Source: Sequoia sempervirens (taxonomy: Eukaryota > Streptophyta > Pinopsida > Cupressales > Cupressaceae). From it: DNA of 64,000 nucleotides. Positions within the stretch are counted from its first letter, which is position 1, and the number at the start of each line of letters is the position of its first letter. The translations under genes and the position numbers were made by a program. This document shows positions 1 to 10,663 of the stretch, one piece after another. Location of the stretch: positions 11,258,161 to 11,322,160 of the forward strand of contig VDFB02000001.1 of the NCBI GenBank assembly GCA_007258455.2, read 5' to 3'. Under the pieces are notes generated by a model. The model did not search any database. It saw only the letters and a list, made by a program, of their open reading frames with translations, and was not told the origin of the DNA.

Positions 1-280
1 GAGATTTTGAATTTGAAGAATATTCCATCCTTTGATGCCTTTTTGAAAGAAAATAGATGATTTAGTAAATTGATAAATTGACTTTCATGAGCAAGTGGCA
101 AAAGCTAGAGGATTTGAGTGATTAGGATTAACATTAATCATGATTTGATCAATTTAAATGATGTTAGTTGACTTGACCATTTTAACTTAGATTTTAGGAT
201 TTAAATAACTCAAAATGAGAAGAGAATGATTTAGACCTAGTTAAATAAATATTTTTTATTTATTTAACAAAGGGGGGTGA
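1..280 (+). mobile_element. 3' internal end of an LTR retroelement, with polypurine tract
   Basis: No coding region is recognisable. The segment ends in a purine run (AAAGGGGGGTGA, about 269-280) directly followed by TGTTAG, the usual arrangement of polypurine tract (PPT) and 3' LTR. Just before it, 240-268 forms a 12-bp-arm hairpin (GTTAAATAAATA with its complement, 5-nt loop). The rest of the element lies outside the window, so the family is unknown. Confidence 0.45.
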
Positions 281-531
281 TGTTAGATTAAATTAAATAA
301 ATGTTTGATTTATTTAATTTAATTAGATGAACTTTAGAGATTTAATCAAATAATATGGATTATTTAATTAAATAAAGATAGGAAGATGAAATGACCTAGC
401 TAATTACATAGAGACAATGATTTAATTAAATCAAGGGATTTAATTAATTAAAAGGGGAATTATGATGACTTTAATCAAATAAGGCTATTTGATTAAATGG
501 TTAGACAGAGGGATAATTCAGGACGAAGCGA
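281..531 (+). repeat. Start of a 3' LTR, interrupted by another LTR
   Basis: It begins TGTTAG right after the PPT and is rich in TTAATTAA-type tracts. A perfect 16-bp-arm inverted repeat (287-302 against 308-323) lies near its start. At 531/532 the sequence changes abruptly into the end of a minus-strand LTR, which suggests a nested insertion. The expected right-hand continuation of this LTR was not found. Confidence 0.4.
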
Positions 532-1978
532 TGTTAGTAGATTAGGATCAAGTGTGCGATATCAATTTGTATATTTTTTGTGCCTACAAAACCCAGTGAG
601 GGAAAAACCATGGTGAGGATTAACTCACACTATAGAGAATATCAAAACTAATTACAAAAAGGCTCACTGCCTATAATAAGGAATCGTTGTCTAACAGGGC
701 TACAACCTGGAGGGCTCACTGCCACAAACATACAAAGAAGACTTGTTATAGAGAGACAAAAATCCCAATGCAATAAAGGATTCCACCACAATCACTAATC
801 AACTTGCATGAATGATAGAGTTCGCCTTCTACTCACTACATCCAAAAACTCAACATTAAGCTTTGCCCTGATCTACCACACACATAACTCACACACACTT
901 TCTAAATAGCATCAAATTCATGTCTGGTCTTTCACTTATCTTCCTTCTTTTCTCTTGTACATTTTTCATTACTATCTCATCCTATATTTATACTATCTCC
1001 AACCTTGAAAAGATACAAAGTTGGCCATCCAACTTCAAATTCAAATTAGGTCGGCACCAAAACATCCTAGGGTGAAATCAGAATGAGGGTGACCCAAACA
1101 CATGCTTTATGGAGACCCAAAATAGATCCAAAATGCTTCATCAAATTTGAAGATAGTGCTTAACATGCAGTCGACCAAACCAATGTAAAACACATCGAAA
1201 AATTAAGCTTGAAACTTCCAGAAACCAAAAATATCTTCAATGCAATTAGAACATCTTATCTCTAGAACCACAATTCAAAAGACTTCATCAAAGAGAAATC
1301 CAAACCAACAACATTTATCCCAGACCTCAGCCAAGACATAGAATCCCATAGTTCACAATTGGTGAACACGGCTCAAACTTCACAAAGAACCAATAGCCAA
1401 TAATTTGGATATAGCAACCTTAAACAACCATGACTAACATATCTGAACCATACAACCACAGGGAAAAGTATCGAGTCATCATCCTGAATACCTGTAAACT
1501 TCCTTTAATATAATTTTCTCAATATCCTCAACATATACAACCAACAACAACTAGTAGATAACCAGAACTGACCAATTGGCATCAATGACAACACTTTCAT
1601 TCCTTTTTCCATTCTTGCAACATTCCTATGACCTGGATTAAACTAAACCAACAAAACTTCCAAAAATAGCTTAACATTATTGGAACAACCAAGATTTGCT
1701 TGTAAACTCAAAAAAGTCCACAAATAAGAATATGAAAAATGAGTCTTACTAAGGCACACAAGAAGAGGTGAGAAGGTAGGAGTCAAAATTTGACTACCCC
1801 TCCAAATATGAAACAAGTTTAAGAGTCTATAGACAAGTATTCAAACACTTGGTGAGTCTACATGAGGCCAGACAAAAGTCTAGATAAACTATAAGTGAGC
1901 TTATATGTATTATGAATATGATGCTACTAAGTAGGATAAAATCTAACTAGTTTGATAATACCTCTTTTCACACTAACA
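532..1978 (-). mobile_element. LTR of a Copia-type element (minus orientation)
   Basis: Read on the minus strand it starts TGTTAGTG (1978 downward) and ends CTACTAACA (532), so the termini are TGTTAG/CTAACA. Beyond 1978 lies a G-run on the minus strand (complement of the C-run at 1979-1986), which fits a PPT and fixes the orientation. The start TGTTAGTG equals the start of the LTR at 57021, and the adjoining internal sequence also resembles that element. No matching second LTR or TSD was found in the window. Confidence 0.5.
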
Positions 1979-2260
1979 CCCCCCCTTAAGTGATACTTAG
2001 GGAGTAAGCTAAACACAAGAAAGATGAGTCCCAATAATAAGGCATGATAAGGTACTCATGTATAATAATGATCTCTCACAAATAGATAAATAGGAGAAAA
2101 CCCAATGGGAACAAACTCCTCTCTAAAAGAGAGAAAGAGAAAGATGACATCCTAAAATGATGTCCCATGGAGATAGGAACATGATGATGAAGACATCCTA
2201 AAGCATGTTGAAGTTGTAAACTCTATTGTAGATAAATTGGTGTTTGTTGGAATCAATAAA
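1979..2260 (-). mobile_element. 3' internal non-coding tail of the same Copia-type element
   Basis: On the minus strand this contains phrases such as TTTGTGAGAGAT and a stretch before the PPT that match the equivalent region of the element ending at 57020. I infer shared ancestry. No coding sequence remains. The right boundary is approximate. Confidence 0.4.
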
Positions 2261-3394
2261 CCTCCAAAAAATTAGATCAAGATAAGAGATACAAAACAAT
2301 GCATGAGTGAACATATATAACACTCCTCAACCATGAATACATAGATGATGCAAATACAATCAAACTTTGTGAAGTTGAAGATACAGATAGTACTATGATT
2401 TTGGAGTATGATCAATAAATGCATGAATGACATGTAGTACACTACTATGATATGCATCATGATGCTCTACAAAAGTACTAGAATCTTACAAAATATGATC
2501 CACTAAAATAATGCTATGGGGTGCATGCATGCAAAAAGGACTCTAGTCTTGCATGTATTTTTTTATCTTTTGGTCTATAAATGTTGGAATTGAACTCATT
2601 AGAAAGGTTCATAGGTTGAATAATTAGACATTGGTCCATACTTAGAAAATTTCCATTGCATTTTTGGTTAGTTTTTCTTTTAGTTTTTATTGTTCTAGAT
2701 TAGTAGGAGATAGATTATGAGAAGATAGAACTAAAATTCCAATGTAGTAGTTGTTGGATTGTACTTGAGTTAAAGAAAGAAAAAGTTTAATAAATATGTG
2801 GCCTCTACAATTTCAAAATCTTCTTCTTGCACATGGTGTAGTGCCTAAATCTTAAATCCTTATTTGATTGATCATTTGAGAATTATTTATGCTTAAATCT
2901 GTGGATCTATTTCTAATTTATGTGTGGAATACAATAATTAAAAATATTTTTCATCTTATCTTTATCAAAAATCCCTTTGAATCTTGCATTGTTGGTATAA
3001 ATGATTGAGTTAAACTAATCTTATTAATATAGTTAATAGATTTCTTGAGTTATCATTTAAATAAAGATTTGAGCAAAGCATTATCACCATTATCTTGCAT
3101 TTCCTTAAAATATTTTTGATCTTTTTTTATACCTTTAAGTAGAGTAGTATTTAGATTAGAATTTAGTCGAGTTTGAATCAATAAACACCAAGACCTTTAC
3201 ATAAACAATCCACGTTGACCACTTAATTGGAGAATGTGGTTGTGACCCAACCCCCAAGACCTTGGAAGGTGGTTGATTGTGAAATCAGTTGTCTTTTTTA
3301 GAAGAGGTAAGGTGAGACTCACCCTACCTATATTGCATGTGTCAATTTGGCCATGAACAAGTACCTCATGAATTATGTAGTGAGAACTTCATAT
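2261..3394. other. No gene seen; AT-rich sequence
   Basis: Only short chance ORFs (about 60 codons or less) without recognisable motifs. Probably degraded repeat DNA. Confidence 0.5.
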
Positions 3395-4105
3395 TTGTAG
3401 GAAGTAATACTAGTGTGACTTATAGAGTATAAATCCAAGTATGAAAATATAAATGAATACCATATAAATTATTAAGAGTAAGTGAGGGGGAATAAATTGA
3501 TTTTTATATGGTAGATCAAAAAGGTTTTAAATTTGACTATTTATTGTTGAGGGTTGATAGAAGGTGAATCAATAATAAAAGTATGGCTAGTTAGGGGGGA
3601 TAAACTAATACCTAATAAAGGGTCTGTGACCCACAAAATTACAATGTGATATATTTTAAGTAGAAGAGAGGGGGAATAAACCTAGCTAGTGGTTATTATT
3701 TTATATATTCATTATGTATTTGATTATGAGTTGAATGGTAGATGAGAAAAAATATCTCATGCTTCACAATCAAATAAATTAATGAATATAAAATCATGAA
3801 CATTGACAAGGTTTATTCCCACCCTCCTATGCCTAAGATCCACCACCATAACTATATGGATCAAATACTATTTTTTAAATTAGTTTATTTTCCTTATTAG
3901 CCATACTTTTGGTGTTGATTTATCACCCCATCAACCCTCAACATTGTACTCATTTTTATGACCTCACCAATCTACATAAAGCATCAATTTGTTTCCCCTC
4001 ATTGACTCTAAACAATTCACATGATGGTCACTCAAATTTGTATGCTTGTCGTCATATTCTATACATCACAACAGCCTTGCCAATCATAAGCACATTTTTT
4101 TCAAG
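3395..4105. repeat. Large imperfect inverted repeat (foldback), about 0.7 kb
   Basis: The left arm (about 3395-3748) and right arm (about 3754-4105) are reverse-complementary over most of their length, with many mismatches and small gaps. Matching landmarks are AAAAGTATGGCTA (left) with TAGCCATACTTTT (right), TTGAGGGTTGAT with ATCAACCCTCAA, and ATTTGATTATGAG near the apex with its counterpart ending CAATCAAAT. The apex is ATGAGA/TCTCAT around 3751. No transposase ORF is present. The short ORF at 3909-4142 is probably fortuitous. It could be a MITE or foldback transposon, or an old inverted duplication. Outer ends are approximate. Confidence 0.65.
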
Positions 4106-5378
4106 ACTTTCAAGAAAGAATCCAAACATAAAAAGTACATAAAAAAAAGAAAAGTTAAATAATAATGTTGTCCAAAAAGACATACCAAGATCTCTTTCAC
4201 CAATATAGAACATTTTTGTATTGAGTTCAATAAAAACACTTTTCATAGAAAGGAAAAATACAACTTTTAACATATGTTTGACACAAATCACTTCTCACAT
4301 AAACTTAAAAATACACCTTTTAACACAAGTTCAACCAACAATTGATCTTTTAAATCTTTTTTTTTTGTTTATTTAATTGTACGTATTTTAGTTTAGTAAT
4401 GGTCTTAACAAGTTTTAGGTCATATATATGAAGATGGTAAAAAGTACTAGTTCCATTAGATCACATTGTCCAAAGGTTTACCTACATATCCATAATCAAG
4501 CCCAATATAATTCTCCCATCACACAATTCTCAATTTAATTCACCTATAGCATACTCATATTAATCATGAAATCACATGGACATAGCCTAGTAAGCTAATT
4601 GATCAATTCTAAGAAGTCACAAAGTTAAAATTCTTACATTTGGGACAGATTGTGGTTTTTGAATAATTCTACAATTGTATTGCATGAAAATATTTTTTAG
4701 CTTACTAAACCATGGATTTCTAGTATAATCTTAGTCAAACTATAATTCTTAGAAAACTAATAATTGAATTACAAATTTTCAAAAATTTAAAGTTTGGTAT
4801 TACCACAAGTTTTTAGAGAAATCATGTAGTCTATGTCTATTAGATAAACTTCACATAACTATGTGAAAACAAAAACCTATAAATGATATAGACTTTAGTA
4901 CTTGCAAACTAAATTCACTTAACATCAACTAAATGCATAATCAATTCTTTTTCATGAATTTACTCATTGACAAGGAAAAATCCATCATTCTTCCCTTTAA
5001 CTTATGTTTAAAACCACTAACCTATTAATTAAAAGTTGTTAGACTAACTAAATGCTATTTATTGAGTCTACTATTTTCATTTCTCATTTATTTTTTCTTC
5101 CTTCTTGCCTTATTTCTCTTCTGCAAAAGTTTTTAAACTCTTTTCCTCTTCTATGCAAAAATATTCAAACCATCAAAATATTCACTTGAATGAAATATTC
5201 TTTAATTTAACATATTATAAATAACTAAAATATATTAAGATTGTCAAATAAATAAAAAAATTATTTATTTTATTTTATTATTTTATTTATTTATTTTTAT
5301 GTAGGAATTGGGTAGCCCCCTTCCTATAAACTGGTAATTTTTTTTACATGACTGATGTTGGTCTGACATGCTCCCCAA
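4106..5378. other. No gene seen; AT-rich sequence
   Basis: Low-complexity A/T tracts, notably TTTATTTATTTT-like runs at about 5250-5300. No supported gene on either strand. Confidence 0.5.
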
Positions 5379-5460
5379 GGTCTAGTCTCTCCACAGGGAC
5401 AGGGGGAGACTAGACCTGTGACCTCTCAGCCAATTGAACTAACCCCCTGCCCAAAAATCT
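5379..5460 (-). repeat. SINE-like or tRNA-like repeat fragment with a hairpin
   Basis: The sequences 5379-5392 and 5403-5416 form a near-perfect 14-bp-arm hairpin (one mismatch) around a 10-nt loop. On the minus strand the next bases (TTAGTTCAATTGG, then GGTCTAGTCTCC) resemble pol III A-box and B-box sequences, but they lie closer together than in a tRNA. A related sequence occurs on the plus strand at 6575-6690. I infer a decayed tRNA-derived short repeat. There is no poly(A) tail or TSD to prove it. Confidence 0.35.
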
Positions 5461-5754
5461 TGTTAACTTTAATAACGTTGAAGTATGAGGATTATATGAA
5501 ACATGAAGTGTTTATTATCTTATACATTTATTTTGAAATGATATTTTATCATCAAAATCATAATAAATCAAATTTAAAAATTATACAATTAAAAGTGGTG
5601 GCAAAATTGTTGACATTATAATACATATGCAGGTGAATGAGAATAAAAAAGAGAAATTGGTTTCAATTATCTCTGCAACTTTCATCAATGCCCAAAAAAA
5701 CAAAACAAGAAAGTTGGTTTTCTTAAGCACACACTCTCACAACAGTACTTGATA

Positions 5755-5893
5755 AAAAACAAATTCTATCAGAGGTAACGAAACAAAATCTCTCAAAACA
5801 AACTCAAGAAACTTTAATGGATTAAAAACAAATTCTATCAGAGGTAACAAAACAAAATCTCTCAAAACGAACTCAAAGACACTTTAATGGCAG
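5755..5893. repeat. 69-bp tandem duplication
   Basis: Two adjacent copies starting at 5755 and 5824 share AAATTCTATCAGAGGTAAC and the following bases, with few differences. They lie upstream of the carboxypeptidase promoter. Confidence 0.85.
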
Positions 5894-6059
5894 AATTTGT
5901 TGAAGTCAAAACTTCTCACAATCAATCTGAGCAGGTTGATATTACGAGAACGTGATCCACAATAAATGTGTATAACAAACCAAGGAAACAGGGTGGAAAC
6001 AAATTGGTTTTTAACAAAAACCATTGTGTAACGGTCACTCCTCTGTCTTAAATTCTGTC

Positions 6060-6440
6060 TGGTCGTGGGCAACATATTATAATGACGCCCTTCTGCCACC
6101 GCAACCGCCACCGCGTTTTCACCCTCTCACGCGTTTGTTAAAAACACACGCATTCCAGCATAAAATTCATTCTTAAAACCCAGTTTCAGCGCCGCATTTT
6201 AATACCATAAAAGTTTCGGTCCCCCATGAATATCATCACCTGCTTACGATTTTCTTGTCCAATAATTTTCATAACAGAAAGCAATGCGCATGCCATGCTT
6301 CTCACAGAGCTGTCATACCACTGACTCCTTTACTTTACCGCGCATGTCGGCAGCCGTAACGCTCTGCATTCTATAAAACCCCCCCTCTTTTTTTGGTTGC
6401 TTGCCATGCTGCATTTCTGCAAAAGACCCGAATTTGTCGT
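6060..6440 (+). promoter_or_regulatory. Probable core promoter of the carboxypeptidase gene
   Basis: TATAAAA at 6372-6378 is followed by a C/T-rich stretch, as in plant core promoters. About 250 bp upstream the sequence is much richer in CpG than its surroundings (CCACCGCG, CACGCGT at about 6107-6136), which stands out in this AT-rich window. Transcription would start near 6400. The coding ATG at 7036 then implies a long or intron-containing 5' UTR. Start site and factor binding are inferred. Confidence 0.55.
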
Positions 6441-6574
6441 TTTTAGTCTTAACAAACGGATAAACTAGTCAGGAAAATTGGGCTCCACAGTGTACTAAAT
6501 TCAAGTAGAATTGTGTTATTTGGAAAAAAAAAAATTAGTTCTTTCAATCGAAATTTCGTAGATGATGGGCGGGG

Positions 6575-6666
6575 GATCTAGTTTGATTGGCTGATGTAGG
6601 TAAGAGGTCACGAAGTCTAGGATCTAGTTCGATTGACTGATGTAGGTAAGAGGTCACGAAGTCTAG
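6575..6666 (+). repeat. 46-bp tandem duplication carrying two candidate 5' splice sites
   Basis: Copies at 6575-6620 and 6621-6666 differ at only two bases. Each contains GTAGGTAAGAG, a strong donor consensus (GT at 6600 and 6646). A good acceptor (TAATTTGCAG, ending 7010) lies 26 bp before the ATG at 7036, so a 5'-UTR intron with duplicated alternative donors is plausible. The duplicated unit is related to the short repeat at 5379-5460, so the donor may come from mobile DNA. Confidence 0.6.
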
Positions 6667-7035
6667 TCTCCCCCTGTCCCCGCAGTCAGATGAAAATAAG
6701 TTTACCAGAAGCACTGCAATTCATAGAGGACTACCCGATTCCTGCAGTCTTCAAAAAAAATTACAGTTCATATTATAATAAATTCAAAATTTGGTCGTTG
6801 CAAATAATGCTTTTATGTTCTGTTTGAATGGTCAACAAATCTCCAAGAGTCCTTCACTGAAGCTTAAGTTGGGGCTTTTTCAATGCTTTTGAAATTTAAA
6901 AATGTTGTTTTTATAGTCTCAAGAATCTTAGTGGTGTTTGTCTTCATATATGACCTATTCACCATGTAGTATTTATCAATCCTCTACTTGTCTTTTTTTA
7001 TAATTTGCAGAGCATAGGTCTGATAAGGATTCAAG

Positions 7036-10000
7036 ATGTGGGTATCACAAGAGAGAAATGCTGTAGCTATGGCGGTATTCCTCCTCATTAGACTAATTTT
7101 AATAGATGCATATGAGAATGACCTTATTACCAGTTTGCCTGGCCAACCACCAGTTCCCTTCAAACAATATGCTGGGTATGTGACAGTAGACAGAAAATAT
7201 GACCGTGCTCTGTTCTACTATTTTGTAGAAGCAGAAAAGAATGCAAGCTCTAAGCCTCTTGTGTTATGGCTGAATGGAGGTAATTATGCAAATCTTGTAA
7301 GCAAGTTAGATGGCTATATAATAGAATGATTATATATGCCTTGAATTTAAATGATTTGTTGGATTTATGAGACCAGAATACATTTCACATAGAAATTTCT
7401 GCGTTGTTCATATATTTACACCAATATTTTCACTATACAGCATGCATGAACTAAGAAAGTAAGCACCTGGCCAAATTCCATGTTGACATTGAGATATTCC
7501 ATTCAATTTGACTTTTTTCAGATGTGTCAAGTCCAAACAGTTTTCAAAAGCAGAGATTTATGCGTTGCAGGGCCTGGCTGTTCTTCACTGGGAGTGGGAG
7601 CTTTCTCAGAGAATGGACCATTTCGGCCTAGGAAAAAAGTACTAGTGCGAAATGACTATAGTTGGAATAAAGGCACGTACCAATTTTGAAATTTTCTTAG
7701 TTCATTGAAGTTTAAGTGATTTCATTGCATTATGTTCTTCATAATTTGTTTGTAGGACAAGATACTGAGATTCTTAAACTGCAATATTTCTACAACTTGT
7801 ACAATGTTTTTGCAGAAGCCAATGTTCTTTATCTGGAGTCACCAGCAGGAGTTGGTTTTTCATATTCTAACACAACTTCATTTTATGAAGGTGTCAATGA
7901 CCGAAGAACAGGTGGGTTATGTATTCAACATGGCTAGTAGTTAATTACAGGCCTCTCAAACAGTGCTTGAGCTGAGTCTGCTCTCATGTTATGTTCACAG
8001 CACTGGATAATCTTGTCTTTTTCATACGATGGTTTAAGAAGTTTCCAGCCTACAAAACAAGAGACCTCTACTTAACAGGCGAAAGCTATGCAGGTAATAA
8101 TAATTAGAAGAGAATGTACATAAAAATTCAAATTGAATTAATGTACAAGTACAACATTCTTCTCTTTTTCTGTTTGCATATTAGTCTGAAAACGTTGATT
8201 TAAAAATTCTTACACAGTTTCAATCTAAAAATAGCTTGCACTTGATGAAATACAACCTTGTAAACATCTTATAGATTGGCACTCAAATGTTTATGTTGTT
8301 TCCTGTTCAATATAACCTCTGTAATTTTTTTTTAAATTGTTAAAAAGCATACAGTCCATACTTAACAACCATTATAAGTGATGTTAGTCGGCATAAATTT
8401 TTCACAATTCATGTCGTATTTGAAAGATTGTTTCTGAAACTAACTGTGTATGTTTCTATATCAACATTTTGGATCACGTTCAACAATCTGTCATAAAAAA
8501 AAAGAAAATGAATAATTGAATTACAGACACAATCTAAAAAAAGACCGTGGAAGAAGTTACAAGAGGACTGAGGGACAACCATATCAATGGTACTCTTAAA
8601 CTGCACAATAAAAATTGTACAATATCAATGAAATCCAACAAAATAAGAGATGTAATTCTGCAATAGACACAGTTTCTGACTTGAGTGACATTTAAACTGG
8701 GCAGGACTTAGCATTTTGAATTTTGTTCAAACATGTCTTGACCATTAACTGTGAATTGTTTAAAACAGGGCACTACATTCCTCAGCTAGCAGAACGTATG
8801 CTACGGTTCAACAGAAAATATAAGATCTTCAATCTAAAAGGGGTTGCAGTATGTCAAACCAAAACCAAAACTTCAAGATTTTATTCAATTTGAAAAAAAA
8901 AAACTTTAACTGTGATTTTCTTATTGATTTATTGATTGATGTACAGATAGGCAATCCATTGTTGAAATTCGGAAACGACTTAAATGCAAGGGCAGAATTC
9001 CTATGGTCGCACGGGCTGATAAGTGATCAGAGCTACAAGAAAATGGTTTATACCTGCAATTACAGCCGCTACGTTCACGAATTTTACCGCCACAACTTAT
9101 CAGCGGCCTGCAATGAGGTTAATAGTTTGGTTAGCCAGGAAGTGAGCAATTTCATCGATAACTATGATGTAACATTGGATGTTTGCTTGTCATCAATTGG
9201 AATGCAGTCAAAGACTTTCACAACCATGGTAAATTGCAATATTACCTTCAATTGCAGACCTTTTTGGGATAACACCCCTTCAATTATATCAATCTGCTTA
9301 TAGTTTTACCCCTGGTTTTCTATGATGAAGATTCAATATTGCTTTAAATAGCATCACAGAAGAATTACAGTAAGGAATGCATGTTTTATTTCATGTATGT
9401 GCATAACCCATCTCTGAGATATGCAGCTACAGCAGAGGAAGAATGAGAAAAGGCCTCAATTGCCAGATGTTTGTGTGGGGGATGAATCCATGACATATCT
9501 TAACAGGCTTGATGTCCAAGAGGCAATGAATATTCGTCTTACTGGGGCTGCTGAAAAATGGAGTCCTTGCAGCAGGTATCAGAATTCAATTATATATCAA
9601 AAGTTATAATTAACTAGTAATTCAAGCCCCTTACCCTGCCATGCAAAGATCCATTGTAAAAGTTGGGTTTCCTATCAGTTACTTGATTGAATTTGATAAA
9701 ATAAAATTAAGATTGTATTATGTGAATATCACAGAAAACTTCATTATGATCATCTGAATTTAGAGATATCCACAGTCCCTTTGCTTGGAGAGTTGGCGAA
9801 GGCAGGCATTAGAGTTTTTGTTTATAGGTAAGTTGGGTTCCCACAAAATGACTCAATAAGGTGACAAGTAGGCATATGCTTTATTGCTTCCAATCTTGCC
9901 TCAGTTTGTTCATCATGGATAATGAGAAAAAATATAGTTGTTGTAGATATAATCCATGAGAGATGTTTTTTATTTTGGTTGTGTGAGTTTTTTCTTTTGA

Positions 10001-10602
10001 TATTTCGATCAAACTTCATGATTGATTTTTCTTTTTTTCACCTTCTATTTCATTATGACGAATCATAGAGTTCGATCAGAAACATCAATTAAAAACTTAC
10101 ACAATCAAATCTAAAAACATCTCATAATATATTTGCTATCAATTTATCCCATGCTTTTGTTGATTTTGATGTTGCAGTGGAGACCAGGATTCTGTAATAC
10201 CCTTGACAGGAACACGTACACTCATTTACAACCTTGCTGCTGAGCTGAAGCTGAATACTTCAGCTCCATACAGAGTTTGGTTTGAGGGAAATCAGGTGAA
10301 TTTTAGTGCTTATGAATAATTTTTTTCTTTGTAAAAGAAAAGATTAAGTTTGGGAAGAGCTTAAACATCAGGCGCATTGTAATTTCCACTTTCACAATCT
10401 CACATTGTGCTAGCTGTTTCTGTAAGACCCTAATATTATAGGTTTTTGAGTGCAGGTGGGAGGATGGACACAGGTTTACAGCAATATTCTAAGCTATGCA
10501 ACAGTGAGAGGAGCATCTCATGAGGTTCCATTTTCACAACCAGAGAGATCTCTGGTCTTGTTCAAGTCATTCCTTAAAGGATCACCCCTTCCTTACATGT
10601 AA
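7036..10602 (+). CDS. SCPL45-like: Serine carboxypeptidase-like protein (peptidase S10), 10 exons
   Basis: Exons: 7036-7279, 7571-7672, 7816-7911, 8001-8093, 8769-8848, 8947-9228, 9427-9575, 9735-9827, 10178-10295, 10456-10602. They join in frame to 1,404 nt, or 467 residues, the usual family length. An N-terminal hydrophobic stretch (about residues 9-25) suggests a signal peptide and a secretory or vacuolar location. Family motifs are [27 protein letters not shown] (nucleophile Ser176), SGDQDSVIP (Asp384) and GASHEVP (His441), so the triad is intact. The protein should be a serine exopeptidase cleaving C-terminal residues. Several SCPL relatives are acyltransferases, so the substrate is unknown. 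The sequence most resembles plant clade II members of the SCPL45/46 type as I know them. All introns are GT-AG except intron 2, which has a GC donor (AAAG/GCACGT at 7673). The coding region shows no damage. Confidence 0.96.
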
Positions 10603-10663
10603 TGAATTATTGTTGTCATTCCTTGAAGGATCACCCCTTCCTTAGATGTAATGAATTATTGTT
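10566..10663 (+). repeat. 49-bp tandem duplication spanning the carboxypeptidase stop codon
   Basis: Copy 1 (10566-10614) holds the last 11 sense codons, the stop TAA and the start of the 3' UTR. Copy 2 (10615-10663) repeats it with two substitutions. Translation ends in copy 1, so copy 2 is 3' UTR. It appears to be a recent local duplication. Confidence 0.9.

Noticed and set aside
3909..4291. Overlapping plus and minus ORFs of 77 and 79 codons
   Set aside because: They lie on or beside the right arm of the foldback, overlap each other on opposite strands and have no motif or codon signature.
5379..5460. A functional tRNA gene
   Set aside because: A-box-like and B-box-like sequences are too close together, no cloverleaf can form, and the main structure is a simple hairpin.
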